From assembly GCF_003428645.1 (NCBI RefSeq), contig NZ_QVQH01000019.1, positions 1 to 64,000 of the forward strand: a DNA stretch of 64,000 nt, given 5' to 3'. Origin of the DNA: Geodermatophilus marinus (GTDB lineage: Bacteria > Actinomycetota > Actinomycetes > Mycobacteriales > Geodermatophilaceae). The notes beneath the pieces are model-generated. The model was given only the letters and a program-made list of their open reading frames with translations. It was not told the origin of the DNA and searched no databases. A program made the translations under genes and the position numbers. Position 1 is the first letter of the stretch; each line of letters opens with the position of its first letter. Below are positions 26,145-36,521 of this stretch, one piece after another.

Positions 26145-28587
26145 CCCGGCATGGTGCCACGCGGCGCCGACGGTCCCCGGGCGTCGGCCGGGCCGCGTCG
26201 GCCGCCGCCGGGTCCGCTCCTCCGGGGTCCGCGCTGCCGACCGCGGCCGGCCCCCCGCGGGCGGCCACGCCCCACCGGTCGGCGGTCCCGGCCACGGCCA
26301 GGTCCCCCTGCAGGTCGGTGCGGTGGACGACCATGCCGAGCTGCGCCAGCCAGGTGAGCAGCCGCGGGGCGGGGTGGCCGTAGGTGTTGCCCGCTCCCAC
26401 CGAGACCAGCGCGGCGCGGGCGCCCGTGGCGGCGAGGAACGCCCGGTCGGCGTCCGCGCTGCCGTGGTGGGGCACCTTGAGCACGTCGGCGCGCAGGTCC
26501 ACGCCGCGGGCGTGGAGGCGGGCCTCCGCCTGCGCGCTCAGGTCACCGGTGAGCAGGACGCGCACCCCGTGCTGGGTCACCCGGACCACGAGGGACAGGT
26601 CGTTGGCCGTCGCCGTCGCCGTCGCGATCCCCGGCGGCGGGGCCAGCACCTCGACCAGCGCGGTCCCGACCGTGCGCCGCTGCCCGGGCACGAGCTCCGC
26701 GCGGGCACCCACCCCGGCCCGGCGCAGGACCGCCGTGAGCTGCGCCGCCCGGTCCTCCGCCGGGGAGAGCGTCCCGGTGGCCACCTCGCCGACCTGCCGA
26801 CCCGACAGCGCGCCGGCCAGCCCGCCCACGTGGTCGGCGTCCAGGTGGGTCAGCAGCACGAGCGGCAGCCGGTCGATCCCGAGCCGGTGCAGGCACCCGT
26901 CCACGGCGGCGACCTCGGCCCCGGTGTCGACCAGGATCCCCTCGCCCGGGCCGGTGGGCACGACCAGCGCGTCGCCCTGGCCGACGTCGCAGGCCACGAG
27001 CACCGTCTCCGCGGGGGGCCACCCGCCGGTGACCTGGCGCAGCGGCCAGCCGAGGACGACGACGCCGAGCAGCACGGCCACGGCGAGCGCCCGGGTGCGG
27101 GGGAAGCGCCACAGCAGCACCCCGGCGGCGAGCAGCAGCACGGTGAGCAGGACCGCGCCGCGGGTGCCGGCCGGCCACGCGGCGGCGCCGTCGGGCACGG
27201 CGGCGGCCTGCTCGGCGACGAGGACCAGCCAGCGGACCGGCCACCCGGCCAGCCAGGTGAGGGCGTCCCCCGCCGGCGTCCAGACCGCGCCCGCCACCGC
27301 GGCCCCCAGGCCCAGCACGGTCGCCGGTGGCACCGCCGGCGCGGCCAGCAGGTTGGCCGGCAGCGAGACCGGGCTGACCAGACCCGACAGCCCGGCGACC
27401 AGGGGCGCCGTGGCCAGGCCGGCCGCCGCGGCGACGGAGAGCGCGTCGGCCACGGGCCGGGGCACCCCGCGTCGGTGCAGGCGCCGGGACCACCCGGGTG
27501 CCAGCAGGACGATGGCCCCGGTCGCCACCACGGACAGCGCGAACCCGGCGTCCCGCGCCAGGGCGGGGTCGGCCAGCAGCAGCACGACCACCGAGCCGGC
27601 CAGCGCCGGCACCGCGGCCCGGGACCGGCCGGTCGCCAGCGCCAGCAGGGACACCGCGCCCATGGCGGCCGCCCGGACCACGCTGGCGGTCGGGCGGGCC
27701 AGCAGCACGAAGCCGACCAGCCCGGCCACCGCGACGAGGGCCTGCACCCTGCGGTCGACCGCCCGGCGGCGCAGCGGCGCCAGCAGCCCGGCCAGGACGA
27801 TCGCGACGTTCGCGCCGGAGACGGCGGTGAGGTGCGCCAGCCCGGCGCGCCGGAAGTCCTCGCGCAGGACCGGGTCCATCGCCCGCGTGTCGCCCACGAC
27901 CAGCCCCGGCAGCAGCCCGCCGGCCCGGTCGTCGAGCACGCGGGCCGCCGAGCCGGCCAGGCCGTCGCGCAGCCCGCCGGCGACCCGCTGGGCCGTCGGC
28001 GGCGGACCGAGGAGGGCCGGCGGGTCCCGGGCCGAGACCCGGGCCACCACGGCGTCGGCCGGGTCGGCCGGGGTGACCCACGCCCGCACCCGGAGCCGCT
28101 GCCCCGGCAGCAGGCCCAGCCACCCCTCGGCCGGGGCGAACAGCACGACGCCGTCCCCCGTCCGCGTGCGCCCCCCGGCGTGCTCGACGGCGGTGACCGT
28201 CGCGTCGGCGACCACGCGGCCCGGCCCGGGCCCACGCACCGGGCGCGGGTCCCCGTCGAGCGCGAGCTCCACGGTCACCGCACGCCCGGCACCGGCCACG
28301 GCCGTCAGCGGGGAGGCCTCCCGCGAGCCGGCCCGCACCGCGGCCGTGGCCGCCGTGACCGCCAGTGCGGCGAGCACCCCCAGCGCGACGACGGCCCCCG
28401 GGCCACGGCGCCGGGAGACCAGCACCCCCGCGGCGACGGCCCCGGCCGCGACCGCCCACGTCACGGGCGGGGACGACACCGGCGCGAGGAGGGAGCCGGC
28501 CCAGACGGTGACCGCCGCCGGGACCAGGCGCAGGTCGACCCAGCTCCAGCGCTCGGGGGTGGACGCGGCGGGACGCCCCGGACTCAC
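26145..28587 (-). CDS. comEC: ComEC/Rec2-family DNA uptake channel; no stop codon at its natural end
   Basis: Membrane channel for single-stranded DNA uptake. About 780 residues are family-like: an OB/DUF4131 region, the Competence helices (AGLAHLTAVSGANVAIVLAG), and a metallo-beta-lactamase domain (CDVGQGDALVV, LTHLDADHVGGL, PHHGSADADRAFL). The GTG start overlaps the comEA stop (GTGA). Family similarity ends near 26255 (DRWGVAARG), but the frame has no stop there. It stays open to 24973, running through holA in a different frame and encoding an Arg/Pro-rich tail with no domain. The lower coordinate given is therefore only the holA junction. A lost stop, a frameshift or a sequence error are possible. 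Confidence 0.82.
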
Positions 28588-29483
28588 ACCCGCACCAGCG
28601 GGGCCAGCTCGGCGTAGGTGGTCGGCCCGATGCCCGGGACGTCGTCGAGCTGCTCGACCGAGGTGAAGCGGCCGTGCTGGGCCCGGTGGTCGACGATGCG
28701 CCCGGCCAGCACGGGGCCGATGCCCGGCAGGGCGTCGAGGTCGGCCGCGGTCGCCGCGTTGAGGTCCACCGGGGAGGCGCCGCCGGCCCCCGCTCCCGCC
28801 CCCGCCGCGGCCGGGTCGGTGCCCGCACCGGCCCCCGGCACGCCGACGGCGATCTGCTGCCCGTCGGACACCACGGCCGCGTGGTTGACCGACGCCGGGT
28901 CGGCCTCCGGGAGGAGCCCGCCGGCGGCCGCCACCGCGTCGGCGACGCGGGCACCGGCCGGCAGGGTGACCAGGCCCGGCCGGACGACCTGGCCGACCAC
29001 CGACACCACCACCGCGCCGTCCGTGCCGGCGGCCTCGTCGACGGCGGGGGTGGCGGGTCCGGGGCTCGGCGCGGCCGCGGGTGGGGCCGACGGGGCCGGG
29101 CTCACGGCGGCGGGGGCCCCGGTGACCGGCTCCACCCGCGGGCGGTCCAGCCAGGTCCAGCCCGCGACCGCCAGGGCCGCCAGCAGGCCGGCCACCCACA
29201 GCGCCCGCGCCCCCCGCCGGCCGGGGTCCAGCCGGACGGCCGTCCCCGGCGCCCGGTGCCGGCCGAGCCCGCCGGGCAGCGCCGGGTTCTCGTCGTCCTC
29301 CCGTCCGGACCACGGGGGGCCGCCCCCGCCACCGGCCCCGTGGCGGTCCTCGCCGCCGTCCGCGTCCCCGGCCGGCGCCTCCTGCGGGACCCAGCCGGGC
29401 GGGGGTGGTTCCTGCGCGAGCAGGGCACGCAGCCGGGCGCGGATGACGTCGGCGTCCTCGTCGCGGCGGGTGGTCAGGCGCAC
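28584..29483 (-). CDS. comEA: ComEA-type helix-hairpin-helix DNA receptor
   Basis: Protein of 299 residues. A charged cytoplasmic N-terminus is followed by one membrane segment (ALWVAGLLAALAVAGWTWL, about 92-111), a Pro/Ala-rich linker, a SLBB domain (VSVVGQVVRPGLVTLPAGA) and two helix-hairpin-helix motifs at the C-terminus (ALPGIGPVLAGRIVDHRAQH and DVPGIGPTTYAELAPL). It should bind double-stranded DNA outside the membrane and pass it to ComEC, whose gene overlaps it by 4 bases. Confidence 0.9.
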   Translation of the reverse strand: MRLTTRRDEDADVIRARLRALLAQEPPPPGWVPQEAPAGDADGGEDRHGAGGGGGPPWSGREDDENPALPGGLGRHRAPGTAVRLDPGRRGARALWVAGLLAALAVAGWTWLDRPRVEPVTGAPAAVSPAPSAPPAAAPSPGPATPAVDEAAGTDGAVVVSVVGQVVRPGLVTLPAGARVADAVAAAGGLLPEADPASVNHAAVVSDGQQIAVGVPGAGAGTDPAAAGAGAGAGGASPVDLNAATAADLDALPGIGPVLAGRIVDHRAQHGRFTSVEQLDDVPGIGPTTYAELAPLVRV

Positions 29484-29580
29484 GCAGCGGACGCTAGGCA
29501 GCCCCGCGTGGACCGGCGCCGGTCGGCGCGGGTTGTGGACGGGACCCCTGGCTGTGGACGACGGGCCGGGTGCGCCGGCC

Positions 29581-29604
29581 GCACCGGGCAGGGTGGCCCG
29601 GTGC
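29581..29604 (-). terminator. Hairpin after degV
   Basis: GCACCGGGC (29581-29589) pairs with GCCCGGTGC (29596-29604) across a 6-base loop. It begins 2 bases after the degV stop and precedes the comEA gene, so it probably separates degV from the competence operon. Confidence 0.55.
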
Positions 29605-29606
29605 CC

Positions 29607-30593
29607 TCAGGACCGGTCCGCGCCCGGAGCGCCGCCCGCCGTGCCGTCGCCGCCCGTGCCCCCGCCGGCTGGGCCGTCGCTCGGGGCGCCCTGCTCCTCC
29701 TCGCCCGGCTGCTCCCCGTGCGGCGGGCCCGTCTCCCCGACCGGCTCGGTCGCCGGGGCCACCACCACCCCCACGGCGCCCGGGCCGACGTGGGCGCCGA
29801 TGGCGGCGCCCAGCTCGCTGAGGTGGCAGGCCCGCAGCTGCGGCAGCCGGGCCCGCAGGTCACCGGTCAGCCGGGCGGCCCGTTCGGGGGCGGCCAGGTG
29901 GTGCACGGCCACCGCCACCGGCTCCTCCCCGGCCTCCGCCCCCGCCAGCTGCACCAGCCGGGCCAGCGCGCGGGCCGACGTCCGCACCTTCTCCAGCGGC
30001 AGCACCCGCCCGTCGACGACGTGCAGGAGCGGCTTCATGGCGAGCGCCGTGCCGATCATGGACGCCGCGGAGCCGATCCGCCCGCCGCGGCGCAGGTGCT
30101 CGAGGGTGTCGACGACGAAGAACGTGCGGGTGCGGGCGGCGGTGTCCCGGGCCGCGGTGGCGGCCTCGTCGGCCGTGCCGCCGGAGGCGGCCGCCCGGGC
30201 CGCGGCGAGCACGGCGAACCCGTTGCCCATCGCGGCCGAGCGGGAGTCGACGACGGTGACCACGTGCTCACCCACCTGGGACGCGGCCAGCCGCGCCGCG
30301 TCGACGGTCCCGGAGAGCTCGGCCGACAGGTGCACCGAGACGATGCGGTCGGCGCCGGCGGCCAGCCGGCGCCGGTAGGCGGCGACGAAGTCCCCCGGCG
30401 TCGGGCGGGAGGTCGAGACCTGCTGCCCGCGGGTGGCCAGGGCGCGCGCCACGTCGGCGGGCCCGATGTCCTCCCCCTCGCGGCCGGACCGCCCGGTGGT
30501 CACGACGTACAGCGGCACGACCTCGATGCCGTGCGCGGCGACCAGCTCGGCGGGCAGGTAGGCCGTGGAGTCGGTGACCACGGCGACAGACAC
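29607..30593 (-). CDS. DegV-family fatty-acid-binding protein
   Basis: The 328-residue protein resembles DegV/FakB proteins, which bind a fatty acid and present it to a kinase. Visible are VVTDSTAYLP at the start, STSRPTPGDF, VSVHLSAELSGT, VDSRSAAMGNGF and LRRGGRIG. A Gly/Glu/Pro-rich tail of about 45 residues is not part of the fold. No FakA-like gene lies nearby, so the kinase partner is unknown. GTG start at 30591-30593. Confidence 0.85.
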   Translation of the reverse strand: MSVAVVTDSTAYLPAELVAAHGIEVVPLYVVTTGRSGREGEDIGPADVARALATRGQQVSTSRPTPGDFVAAYRRRLAAGADRIVSVHLSAELSGTVDAARLAASQVGEHVVTVVDSRSAAMGNGFAVLAAARAAASGGTADEAATAARDTAARTRTFFVVDTLEHLRRGGRIGSAASMIGTALAMKPLLHVVDGRVLPLEKVRTSARALARLVQLAGAEAGEEPVAVAVHHLAAPERAARLTGDLRARLPQLRACHLSELGAAIGAHVGPGAVGVVVAPATEPVGETGPPHGEQPGEEEQGAPSDGPAGGGTGGDGTAGGAPGADRS

Positions 30594-30680
30594 CGGCCGA
30601 GGCTAGCCCGCACGGGAGTCCCCGGGGTCCGGCCGGTCCGCAGGAGCACCCGGGCGGGTGGCCGGCCCGCCGGTAGAGGC

Positions 30681-31409
30681 TCAGGTGACCGCGTCGGCGT
30701 CCTGGACGGCGCCTGCGGCGCCCTCCTCCGGGCTCGCGCCGGCCCGCAGCGGCCCGAGGCCGGGTGCTCCCCCCGAGGCCGGGTCGGGCAGCCGCGGGGC
30801 GGCCGTGTTGTGCCGCAGCAGCCGCCACCGCCGGCCCTGGAAGGCCAGCTCGCTCCAGGCGCAGTTGGCCAGCGGCCCGAACAGCCTGCGGTGCTCGGGT
30901 CCCAGCCCCAGCAGCGCCTCCATCAGCCGGGCGGCCGTCCCCCCGTGGGTCACGACCACCGCCACCTCGGTCTCGGGCAGGTCGCGGAGCGCGGCGAGCG
31001 CCCGGCGCGGGACCTCGGCTACGTCCTCCCCGCCGCGCCCGCGCACCGGGCGCCCGGCGAGCCAGTCGGCGTACTGCTCGGGGTACCGGTCGGCGACCTC
31101 CTGCCGGGTGAGGCCCTCCCACGCGCCCATCCCGTGCTCCCGCAGCCGGGCGTCGAGCCGCAACGGCACGCCGAGCGCCTCGGTGAGGGCGGCGGCGGTC
31201 GACCGGGCCCGGTCCAGGTCGCTGGACACCACCACGGTCGCGTCCGCGGCGAGCCCGTCGGCGGCCAGGTGCGCGGCCGCGGCGGCGGCCTGGCGGCGGC
31301 CCTCGGGGTCCAGCGGCGGGTCGAGCTGGCCCTGGAACCGGCCGGTCGCGTTCCACTCGGTGCGCCCGTGCCGCCAGACCAGCAGCCGCGGGACGGGCAG
31401 CGGGGTCAC
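30681..31409 (-). CDS. Histidine phosphatase (phosphoglycerate mutase-like)
   Basis: Branch-1 histidine phosphatase of 242 residues. The phosphorylated His is in LLVWRHGRTEWNATGRFQG; SSDLDRARSTA and the second catalytic His in VVVTHGGTAARL are also present. It is not a glycolytic mutase by length or context. In actinobacteria a gene here, after nadD-rsfS, may encode a phosphatase such as glucosyl-3-phosphoglycerate phosphatase; the substrate is not certain. The GTG start overlaps the rsfS stop by 4 bases. About 35 C-terminal residues are low complexity. Confidence 0.85.
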   Translation of the reverse strand: MTPLPVPRLLVWRHGRTEWNATGRFQGQLDPPLDPEGRRQAAAAAAHLAADGLAADATVVVSSDLDRARSTAAALTEALGVPLRLDARLREHGMGAWEGLTRQEVADRYPEQYADWLAGRPVRGRGGEDVAEVPRRALAALRDLPETEVAVVVTHGGTAARLMEALLGLGPEHRRLFGPLANCAWSELAFQGRRWRLLRHNTAAPRLPDPASGGAPGLGPLRAGASPEEGAAGAVQDADAVT

Positions 31410-31987
31410 CGGCCGGCCGCCTCCGGGCCCGGGTCGTCCCCGGGCTCGCCGCCGTCCCCGGGCTCGTCGCCGTCCCCGGGCTCGCCGCCGTCCCCGGGCT
31501 CGCCGCCGTCCCCGGGTGCGGTGGGCTCCGGCGCCAGGGGGGTCGGGTCGGCGCTGCCGGGGTCGACGTCGTCGGCGGACAGCGTGCCCCCGGCCGGGGC
31601 GGTGGCGCGCGCACCGCCGTCCGGGGCGGCTGCGTCCACGAAGGGGATCGTCGGGCAGTCCTTCCACAGCCGCTCGAGCGCGTAGTAGGCCCGCTCCTCG
31701 GCGTGCTGCACGTGCACCACCACGTCGACGAAGTCCAGCAGCACCCAGCGGGCCTCGGCGACGCCCTCGCGCCGCACCGGCTTGACGCCGTGGGCGCGCA
31801 GCCGCTCCTCCACCTCGTCGACGATGGCCTGCACCTGCCGCTCGTTGGGGGCCGAGGCCAGGACGAAGGCGTCGGTGATGGCCAGCCGGTCGCTGACGTC
31901 GACGATCGACACGTCCGTGGCCAGCTTGTCGCTGGCGGCCTGCGCGGCCAGCAGGGCGGTCTCGCGCGCCTCGGCCGAGGCGGTCAT
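31406..31987 (-). CDS. rsfS: Ribosomal silencing factor RsfS
   Basis: Binds L14 on the 50S subunit and blocks subunit joining under nutrient limitation. The first 125 of 193 residues form the RsfS fold ([48 protein letters not shown]). The rest is an acidic low-complexity tail ending in GDGGEP repeats made by 18-bp DNA repeats at about 31435-31510. ATG start with AGGAGG upstream; it overlaps the nadD stop (ATGA). Confidence 0.92.
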   Translation of the reverse strand: MTASAEARETALLAAQAASDKLATDVSIVDVSDRLAITDAFVLASAPNERQVQAIVDEVEERLRAHGVKPVRREGVAEARWVLLDFVDVVVHVQHAEERAYYALERLWKDCPTIPFVDAAAPDGGARATAPAGGTLSADDVDPGSADPTPLAPEPTAPGDGGEPGDGGEPGDGDEPGDGGEPGDDPGPEAAGR

Positions 31988-32718
31988 CGGGGTACCTCCT
32001 GGAGATGGGGGGACGGCGGGTCGGCGGCCGGGCCGTTGCCGGCCGGCGGCCGGTCGTAGGGCCGGGCACCGGCGCGCGCCCCGTCGGCCGATGCCCCGGG
32101 CCGGCCCCCGGGCGGCGTGCGCGGGCCGGCAGCCCTGCGGTAGAGCCCGCGCTTCTCGATGTACTGGACGACGCCGTCGGGGACCAGGTACCAGACCGGC
32201 ATGCCGCGTCCGACCCGGTTCCGGCAGTCGCTGGAGCTGATCGACAGCGCAGGGACCTCCACCAGGCTCACCGTGCCCTCCGGCAGGTGGGCGTCGCCGA
32301 GGTCGAAGCCCGGCCGGGTGACGCCGATGAAGTGGGCCAGCGAGAAGCACCGGTCGCTGTCCCGCCAGCTGAGGATCTGGGAGAGCGCGTCCGCGCCGGT
32401 GATGAAGAACAGCTCGTCGTCCGGCCGCTGCCGCTGCAGGTCGGTGAGGGTGTCGATGGTGTAGGTCGGGCCGCCGCGGTCGATGTCGACCCGGCTCACC
32501 GAGAACCGCGGGTTGGAGGCCGTGGCGATCACCGTCATGAGGTAGCGGTCCTCCGCCGGGCTGACCTCCCGGTCGCTCTTCTGCCACGGCTGACCCGTGG
32601 GCACGAAGACGACCTCGTCCAGCCCGAACAGGCTGGCGACCTCGCTGGCCGCCACCAGGTGCCCGTGGTGGACCGGGTCGAACGTCCCGCCCATCACCCC
32701 GACCCGCCGTCCTGTCAC
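31984..32718 (-). CDS. nadD: Nicotinate-nucleotide adenylyltransferase NadD
   Basis: Makes nicotinic acid adenine dinucleotide from NaMN and ATP in NAD synthesis. The 244-residue protein has the nucleotidyltransferase motif [15 protein letters not shown] near the N-terminus, the TGADAL stretch and the C-terminal [10 protein letters not shown] motif. About 40 residues after GLYRRAAG are a low-complexity tail. GTG start at 32716-32718. First gene of nadD-rsfS-phosphatase, a widely conserved order. Confidence 0.94.
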   Translation of the reverse strand: MTGRRVGVMGGTFDPVHHGHLVAASEVASLFGLDEVVFVPTGQPWQKSDREVSPAEDRYLMTVIATASNPRFSVSRVDIDRGGPTYTIDTLTDLQRQRPDDELFFITGADALSQILSWRDSDRCFSLAHFIGVTRPGFDLGDAHLPEGTVSLVEVPALSISSSDCRNRVGRGMPVWYLVPDGVVQYIEKRGLYRRAAGPRTPPGGRPGASADGARAGARPYDRPPAGNGPAADPPSPHLQEVPR

Positions 32719-32798
32719 CGATCGAGCGTATCCGCCGGTCGCCGCGGGGGCGGCCGGGCCCGGCCGACCCCCACGAGGAGGACCGGCCCGTCGGCCGG

Positions 32799-34238
32799 CT
32801 ACAGCGTCGTGACGAAGTCGGCGAGCTGGGCGGCGTTGCGGCACTCGACCATGTCGACGACCTCGCCGTACCGGTCGGCCGCCGAGTCGCCGCTGCCCCA
32901 CAGCCGGCGGGGCTCGGGGTTGAGCCAGTGCGCCGTGCGGGCCCGCCGGACCAGGTCGCCGAGCACCGGCAGGCCGGGCTGGCGGTAGTTGGTCCGGCCG
33001 TCGCCGAGCACCAGCAGCGAGGTCTTGGGGCCGACGGCGGTGGGCCACCGGTCGGCGAAGACCTCGAACGCGGTCCCGTAGTCGCTGTGCCCGTCGAACC
33101 CGACGACGGCGGCCTCCCGGCCGATCCGCTGCACCGCGTCGGCCACGTCGGCCCCGGGGCGGAAGAACCGGGTGACCTCGTCGGTGGTGTCGACGAAGGC
33201 GAAGGCCCGCACCCCGGAGAAGTGCTCGCGCAACGCCTGCGTGAGCATCAGCGTGAAGTGGCTGAACCCGGCCACCGAGCCGCTGACGTCGCACAGCACC
33301 ACGAGCTCGGGCTTGTGCACCTTCCGCGGCCGGTGGTGTGTCACGACCGGGACGCCGCCGGTGCCCAGCGAGGCACGCACGGTGCGCCGGAAGTCCAGCC
33401 GGCCCTCGCGGCCCATCCGCCGGCGCGCCGAGAGCCGCACCGCCAGCCGCCGGGCCAGCGGGGCCACGGTGCGGCGCAGCTCGGCGAGGTCGGCGGCCTG
33501 GGCGCGCAGGAAGTCGACCTGGTCGGCCAGCGGGCGCACCGCGTGCCTCGCCACCCGGTCCCGCCCGCGCTCGGCCGCCGTCCGCCGCCGGACCTCGGCC
33601 TCCACCGCGGCGCGGAAGGCCGCCAGCCGCTCGCGCACCGTCTGGCGGGCCACCTGCTCGGCCAGCCCGCCGCGCCCGCCGTCGCCGAGCAGGCCGGCCA
33701 GCAGCTGCGCGACCAGGGTGTCCGGCGACAGCGCCCGCATCACCCGGTAGCTGAAGAAGGACTGGCCCGACGGCGACGGCGTGGCCCGCCCCAGCTGGTC
33801 GACGGCCAGCCGGGCGAACCGGCGCAGCGCCTCGTCGTCCCCGTCGAGCAGCAGCCGGGCCAGCTCGGCGCGCATCAGCTCGGCGAGGTCGGCGCCGTCC
33901 GGGACGTCGAGCGTCGACTCCCCCGCCTCGCCGGGCTCCGCGTCCTCCTCACCGGGCGGCACGTCGGGCCGGTCGCCCAGCGGCCACCACAGGTCGAACA
34001 GGACGTCGTAGGCCGGTCGCTGGGCGGCCCGCTGCAGCAGGACCGCGGCCAGCCCGTGCCGCAGCTGCTCGCGGTCGAGCAGGTCGACGGCGGTGAGGAT
34101 CTCCGCGGCGTCGACGGCCTGGCTGATCCCGACCGGGATCCCGGCCTCGCGCACCGCGCGGACGAACCCGTCGAGGTGACCGGCGAGCCCACCGGGCTCC
34201 GGCGCCGGCGGCACGGCTGCGGACGCGGCGGCGGGCAT
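32799..34238 (-). CDS. VWA domain protein (CoxE-like), partner of MoxR ATPase
   Basis: The 479-residue protein has a C-terminal von Willebrand A/CoxE-like domain: the metal-binding motif [10 protein letters not shown] is near residue 318, with [10 protein letters not shown] and VLGDGRTNY further on. The N-terminal half is helical and charged. The start ATG overlaps the MoxR gene stop by one base. Such MoxR-VWA pairs act as chaperones that load metal cofactors or activate large enzymes; the client here is unknown. The stop codon is UAG. Confidence 0.82.
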   Translation of the reverse strand: MPAAASAAVPPAPEPGGLAGHLDGFVRAVREAGIPVGISQAVDAAEILTAVDLLDREQLRHGLAAVLLQRAAQRPAYDVLFDLWWPLGDRPDVPPGEEDAEPGEAGESTLDVPDGADLAELMRAELARLLLDGDDEALRRFARLAVDQLGRATPSPSGQSFFSYRVMRALSPDTLVAQLLAGLLGDGGRGGLAEQVARQTVRERLAAFRAAVEAEVRRRTAAERGRDRVARHAVRPLADQVDFLRAQAADLAELRRTVAPLARRLAVRLSARRRMGREGRLDFRRTVRASLGTGGVPVVTHHRPRKVHKPELVVLCDVSGSVAGFSHFTLMLTQALREHFSGVRAFAFVDTTDEVTRFFRPGADVADAVQRIGREAAVVGFDGHSDYGTAFEVFADRWPTAVGPKTSLLVLGDGRTNYRQPGLPVLGDLVRRARTAHWLNPEPRRLWGSGDSAADRYGEVVDMVECRNAAQLADFVTTL

Positions 34239-35125
34239 CAGTTCAGCCGCAGCTCGGCCGCGGCCCGCTCCTGGTCGCTGGCGTGCTTGAGCACCACGCC
34301 CAGCGTCGAGCGGACCGCCGCCTCGTCGAGGGTGTCCAGGCCCAGCTCCAGCAGCGTCTGCGCCCAGTCGAGGGTCTCCGAGATCGACGGCGATTTCTTC
34401 AGCTCCAGGGCCCGCAGCGCCCGGATGGTGCGCACCAGCTGCTCGGCCAGGCCCGCGGCGAGGTCGGGCACCCGGGAGAGCACGATCTCGCGCTCCCGCT
34501 CGGCCGAGGGGTAGTCCAGGGCCAGGTAGAGGCAGCGCCGCTTGAGCGCCTCGGACAGCTCGCGGGTGGCGTTCGAGGTGAGCACCACCATGGGCCGCCG
34601 GGTCGCCGTCACCGTGCCCAGCTCGGGGATGGTGACCTGGAAGTCGCTGAGCACCTCCAGCAGCAGCCCCTCGACCTCGACGTCGGCCTTGTCGGTCTCG
34701 TCGACCAGCAGCACGGTCGGCTCGGTGCGCCGGATCGCGGTGAGCAGCGGCCGGGAGAGCAGGAACTCCTCGCCGAAGATGTCGTCGTGGACGGTGCCCC
34801 AGTCGGCGCCGTCGGTGCCCTGCGCGGCCTGGATGCGCAGCAGCTGCTTCTTGTAGTTCCACTCGTACAGCGCCCGGGCCTCGTCGAGGCCCTCGTAGCA
34901 CTGCAGCCGGATCAGCTCCGAGCCGGTCGCCGCGGCCAGCGCCTTGGCCAGCTCGGTCTTGCCGGTGCCGGCCGGGCCCTCGACCAGCAGCGGCTTGCCG
35001 AGCCGGTCGGCGAGGAAGACCGTGGTGGCGATCTGCCCGTCGGGCAGGTACCCGGCGGTGGACAGCCGCTTGCCGACGTCGGCGACCGAGGAGAACTGCG
35101 GGGACTGCGACGGGGGGCGGGGCAT
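34238..35125 (-). CDS. MoxR-family AAA+ ATPase
   Basis: AAA+ chaperone of 295 residues. Walker A is VEGPAGTGKTELAKALA near 50, Walker B is VLLVDETDKAD, sensor 1 is VLTSNATRELSEALKRRC. The lid domain follows. It pairs with the VWA protein encoded immediately downstream (one-base overlap). ATG start at 35123-35125. Confidence 0.88.
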   Translation of the reverse strand: MPRPPSQSPQFSSVADVGKRLSTAGYLPDGQIATTVFLADRLGKPLLVEGPAGTGKTELAKALAAATGSELIRLQCYEGLDEARALYEWNYKKQLLRIQAAQGTDGADWGTVHDDIFGEEFLLSRPLLTAIRRTEPTVLLVDETDKADVEVEGLLLEVLSDFQVTIPELGTVTATRRPMVVLTSNATRELSEALKRRCLYLALDYPSAEREREIVLSRVPDLAAGLAEQLVRTIRALRALELKKSPSISETLDWAQTLLELGLDTLDEAAVRSTLGVVLKHASDQERAAAELRLN

Positions 35126-35192
35126 GCGGCTCCGATCGGGACGGCGGGGTGCGTCAGCGGCGGGTGCGCGCGGTGGCCGGGGCCGGCCGCGG

Positions 35193-36446
35193 TCAGCGCA
35201 CGTGGCCGCTCCCCGTGACGACGTAGGTGGTGGAGGTCAGCTCCGGCAGGCCGAGCGGACCGCGGGCGTGCAGCTTCTGGGTGGAGATGCCGATCTCGGC
35301 GCCGAAACCGAACTCGCCGCCGTCGGTGAACCGGGTGGAGGCGTTCACCAGGACCGCGGCGGCGTCGACCCCGGCGGTGAACTCGGCGATCGCGCGGGCC
35401 GAGTCGGCCACGATCGCCTCGGAGTGCCCGCTCCCCCACCGCGCGATGTGGTCCAGCGCCTGCGGGAGGTCGTCGACGACCCGCACCGCCATGTCCATCG
35501 ACAGGTACTCGGTGGCCCAGTCCTCGTCGGTCGCGGGGACGACGGCGTCGTGGGCGGCCCGCGCGGCGGCGTCCCCGTGCAGCGTGACCCCGGCGTCGAC
35601 CAGGGCCGACAGCAGCCGCGGCAGGAACGGCGCGTCGCGGTGGACGAGCAGCGTCTCGGCGGAGTTGCAGACGCTCACCCGGTGCGTCTTGGCGTTGAGC
35701 ACGATCGCCTCGGCCATCGCGGGGTCGGCCGAGGCGTCGACGTAGACGTGGCAGTTGCCCTCGCCGGTCTCGATCACCGGGACCCGCGCCTCGCGCACCA
35801 CCCGCTGGATGAGCGAGGCACCGCCGCGCGGGATGACCACGTCGACGAAGCCGCGGGCGCCGAGCAGCTCCCCGACCGAGGCGCGGTCGGCGGGCAGCAG
35901 CTCGATCGACCCGGCCGGCAGGCCGGCCTTCTCGGCCGCCTCGGTGAGGACGGCGACCAGCGCGCTGTTGGTGCGGAACGCCGACGCCGACCCGCGCAGC
36001 AGCGCCGCGTTGCCGCTCTTGAGGCACAGCCCGGCGGCGTCGACGGTGACGTTGGGCCGGGCCTCGTAGACGATGCCGACCACGCCGAGCGGCACCCGCA
36101 CCTGGCGCAGCTGCAGGCCGTTGGGCAGCGTCGAGCCGCGGACGACGTCGCCGACCGGGTCGGGCAGCGCGACCAGCTGGCGCAGCGCGTCGGCCACCCC
36201 GGCGACGCGTCCGGCGTCCAGCCGGAGCCGGTCGAGGATCGCCGCCGGCGTGCCGTCGGCGGCCGCGGCCTCGACGTCCGCGGCGTTGGCGGCCAGCACC
36301 TCGTCGGCGCGCTCGACCAGCGCGTCGGCCATCGCCCGCAGCGCGGCGTCCTTGGTGTCGGTGGGCAGGGCGCGCAGCACCCGGGCGGCGGCGCGGGCAC
36401 GCAGCGCGGCGGCCCCGATCAGCGGCAGGCCGGAGACGTCGGACAC
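35193..36446 (-). CDS. proA: Gamma-glutamyl phosphate reductase ProA
   Basis: Second enzyme of proline synthesis, reducing gamma-glutamyl phosphate to the semialdehyde with NADPH. The 417-residue protein has the aldehyde dehydrogenase fold with [21 protein letters not shown], the catalytic Cys in [11 protein letters not shown] and [21 protein letters not shown]. The GTG at 36444-36446 gives the normal N-terminus ([18 protein letters not shown]); the frame stays open upstream but loses similarity. The first-step gene proB lies about 8 kb away in the window. Confidence 0.95.
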   Translation of the reverse strand: MSDVSGLPLIGAAALRARAAARVLRALPTDTKDAALRAMADALVERADEVLAANAADVEAAAADGTPAAILDRLRLDAGRVAGVADALRQLVALPDPVGDVVRGSTLPNGLQLRQVRVPLGVVGIVYEARPNVTVDAAGLCLKSGNAALLRGSASAFRTNSALVAVLTEAAEKAGLPAGSIELLPADRASVGELLGARGFVDVVIPRGGASLIQRVVREARVPVIETGEGNCHVYVDASADPAMAEAIVLNAKTHRVSVCNSAETLLVHRDAPFLPRLLSALVDAGVTLHGDAAARAAHDAVVPATDEDWATEYLSMDMAVRVVDDLPQALDHIARWGSGHSEAIVADSARAIAEFTAGVDAAAVLVNASTRFTDGGEFGFGAEIGISTQKLHARGPLGLPELTSTTYVVTGSGHVR

Positions 36447-36504
36447 ACCGTGAGGGTACGCGCGGGCGCCCCCGGCGCCGGCCTCCACCCGCATCGCCAG
36501 CCGT

Positions 36505-36521
36505 GCGAGAATGATTCTCAT
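36505..36521 (+). promoter_or_regulatory. Zur box upstream of znuA
   Basis: GAGAATGATTCTC at 36507-36519 is a perfect 6-1-6 palindrome with the Zur/Fur core AATGATT. It lies over the start region of znuA, and a Fur-family gene closes the operon. Its position implies a transcript with almost no leader. Identification rests on motif and context. Confidence 0.8.
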
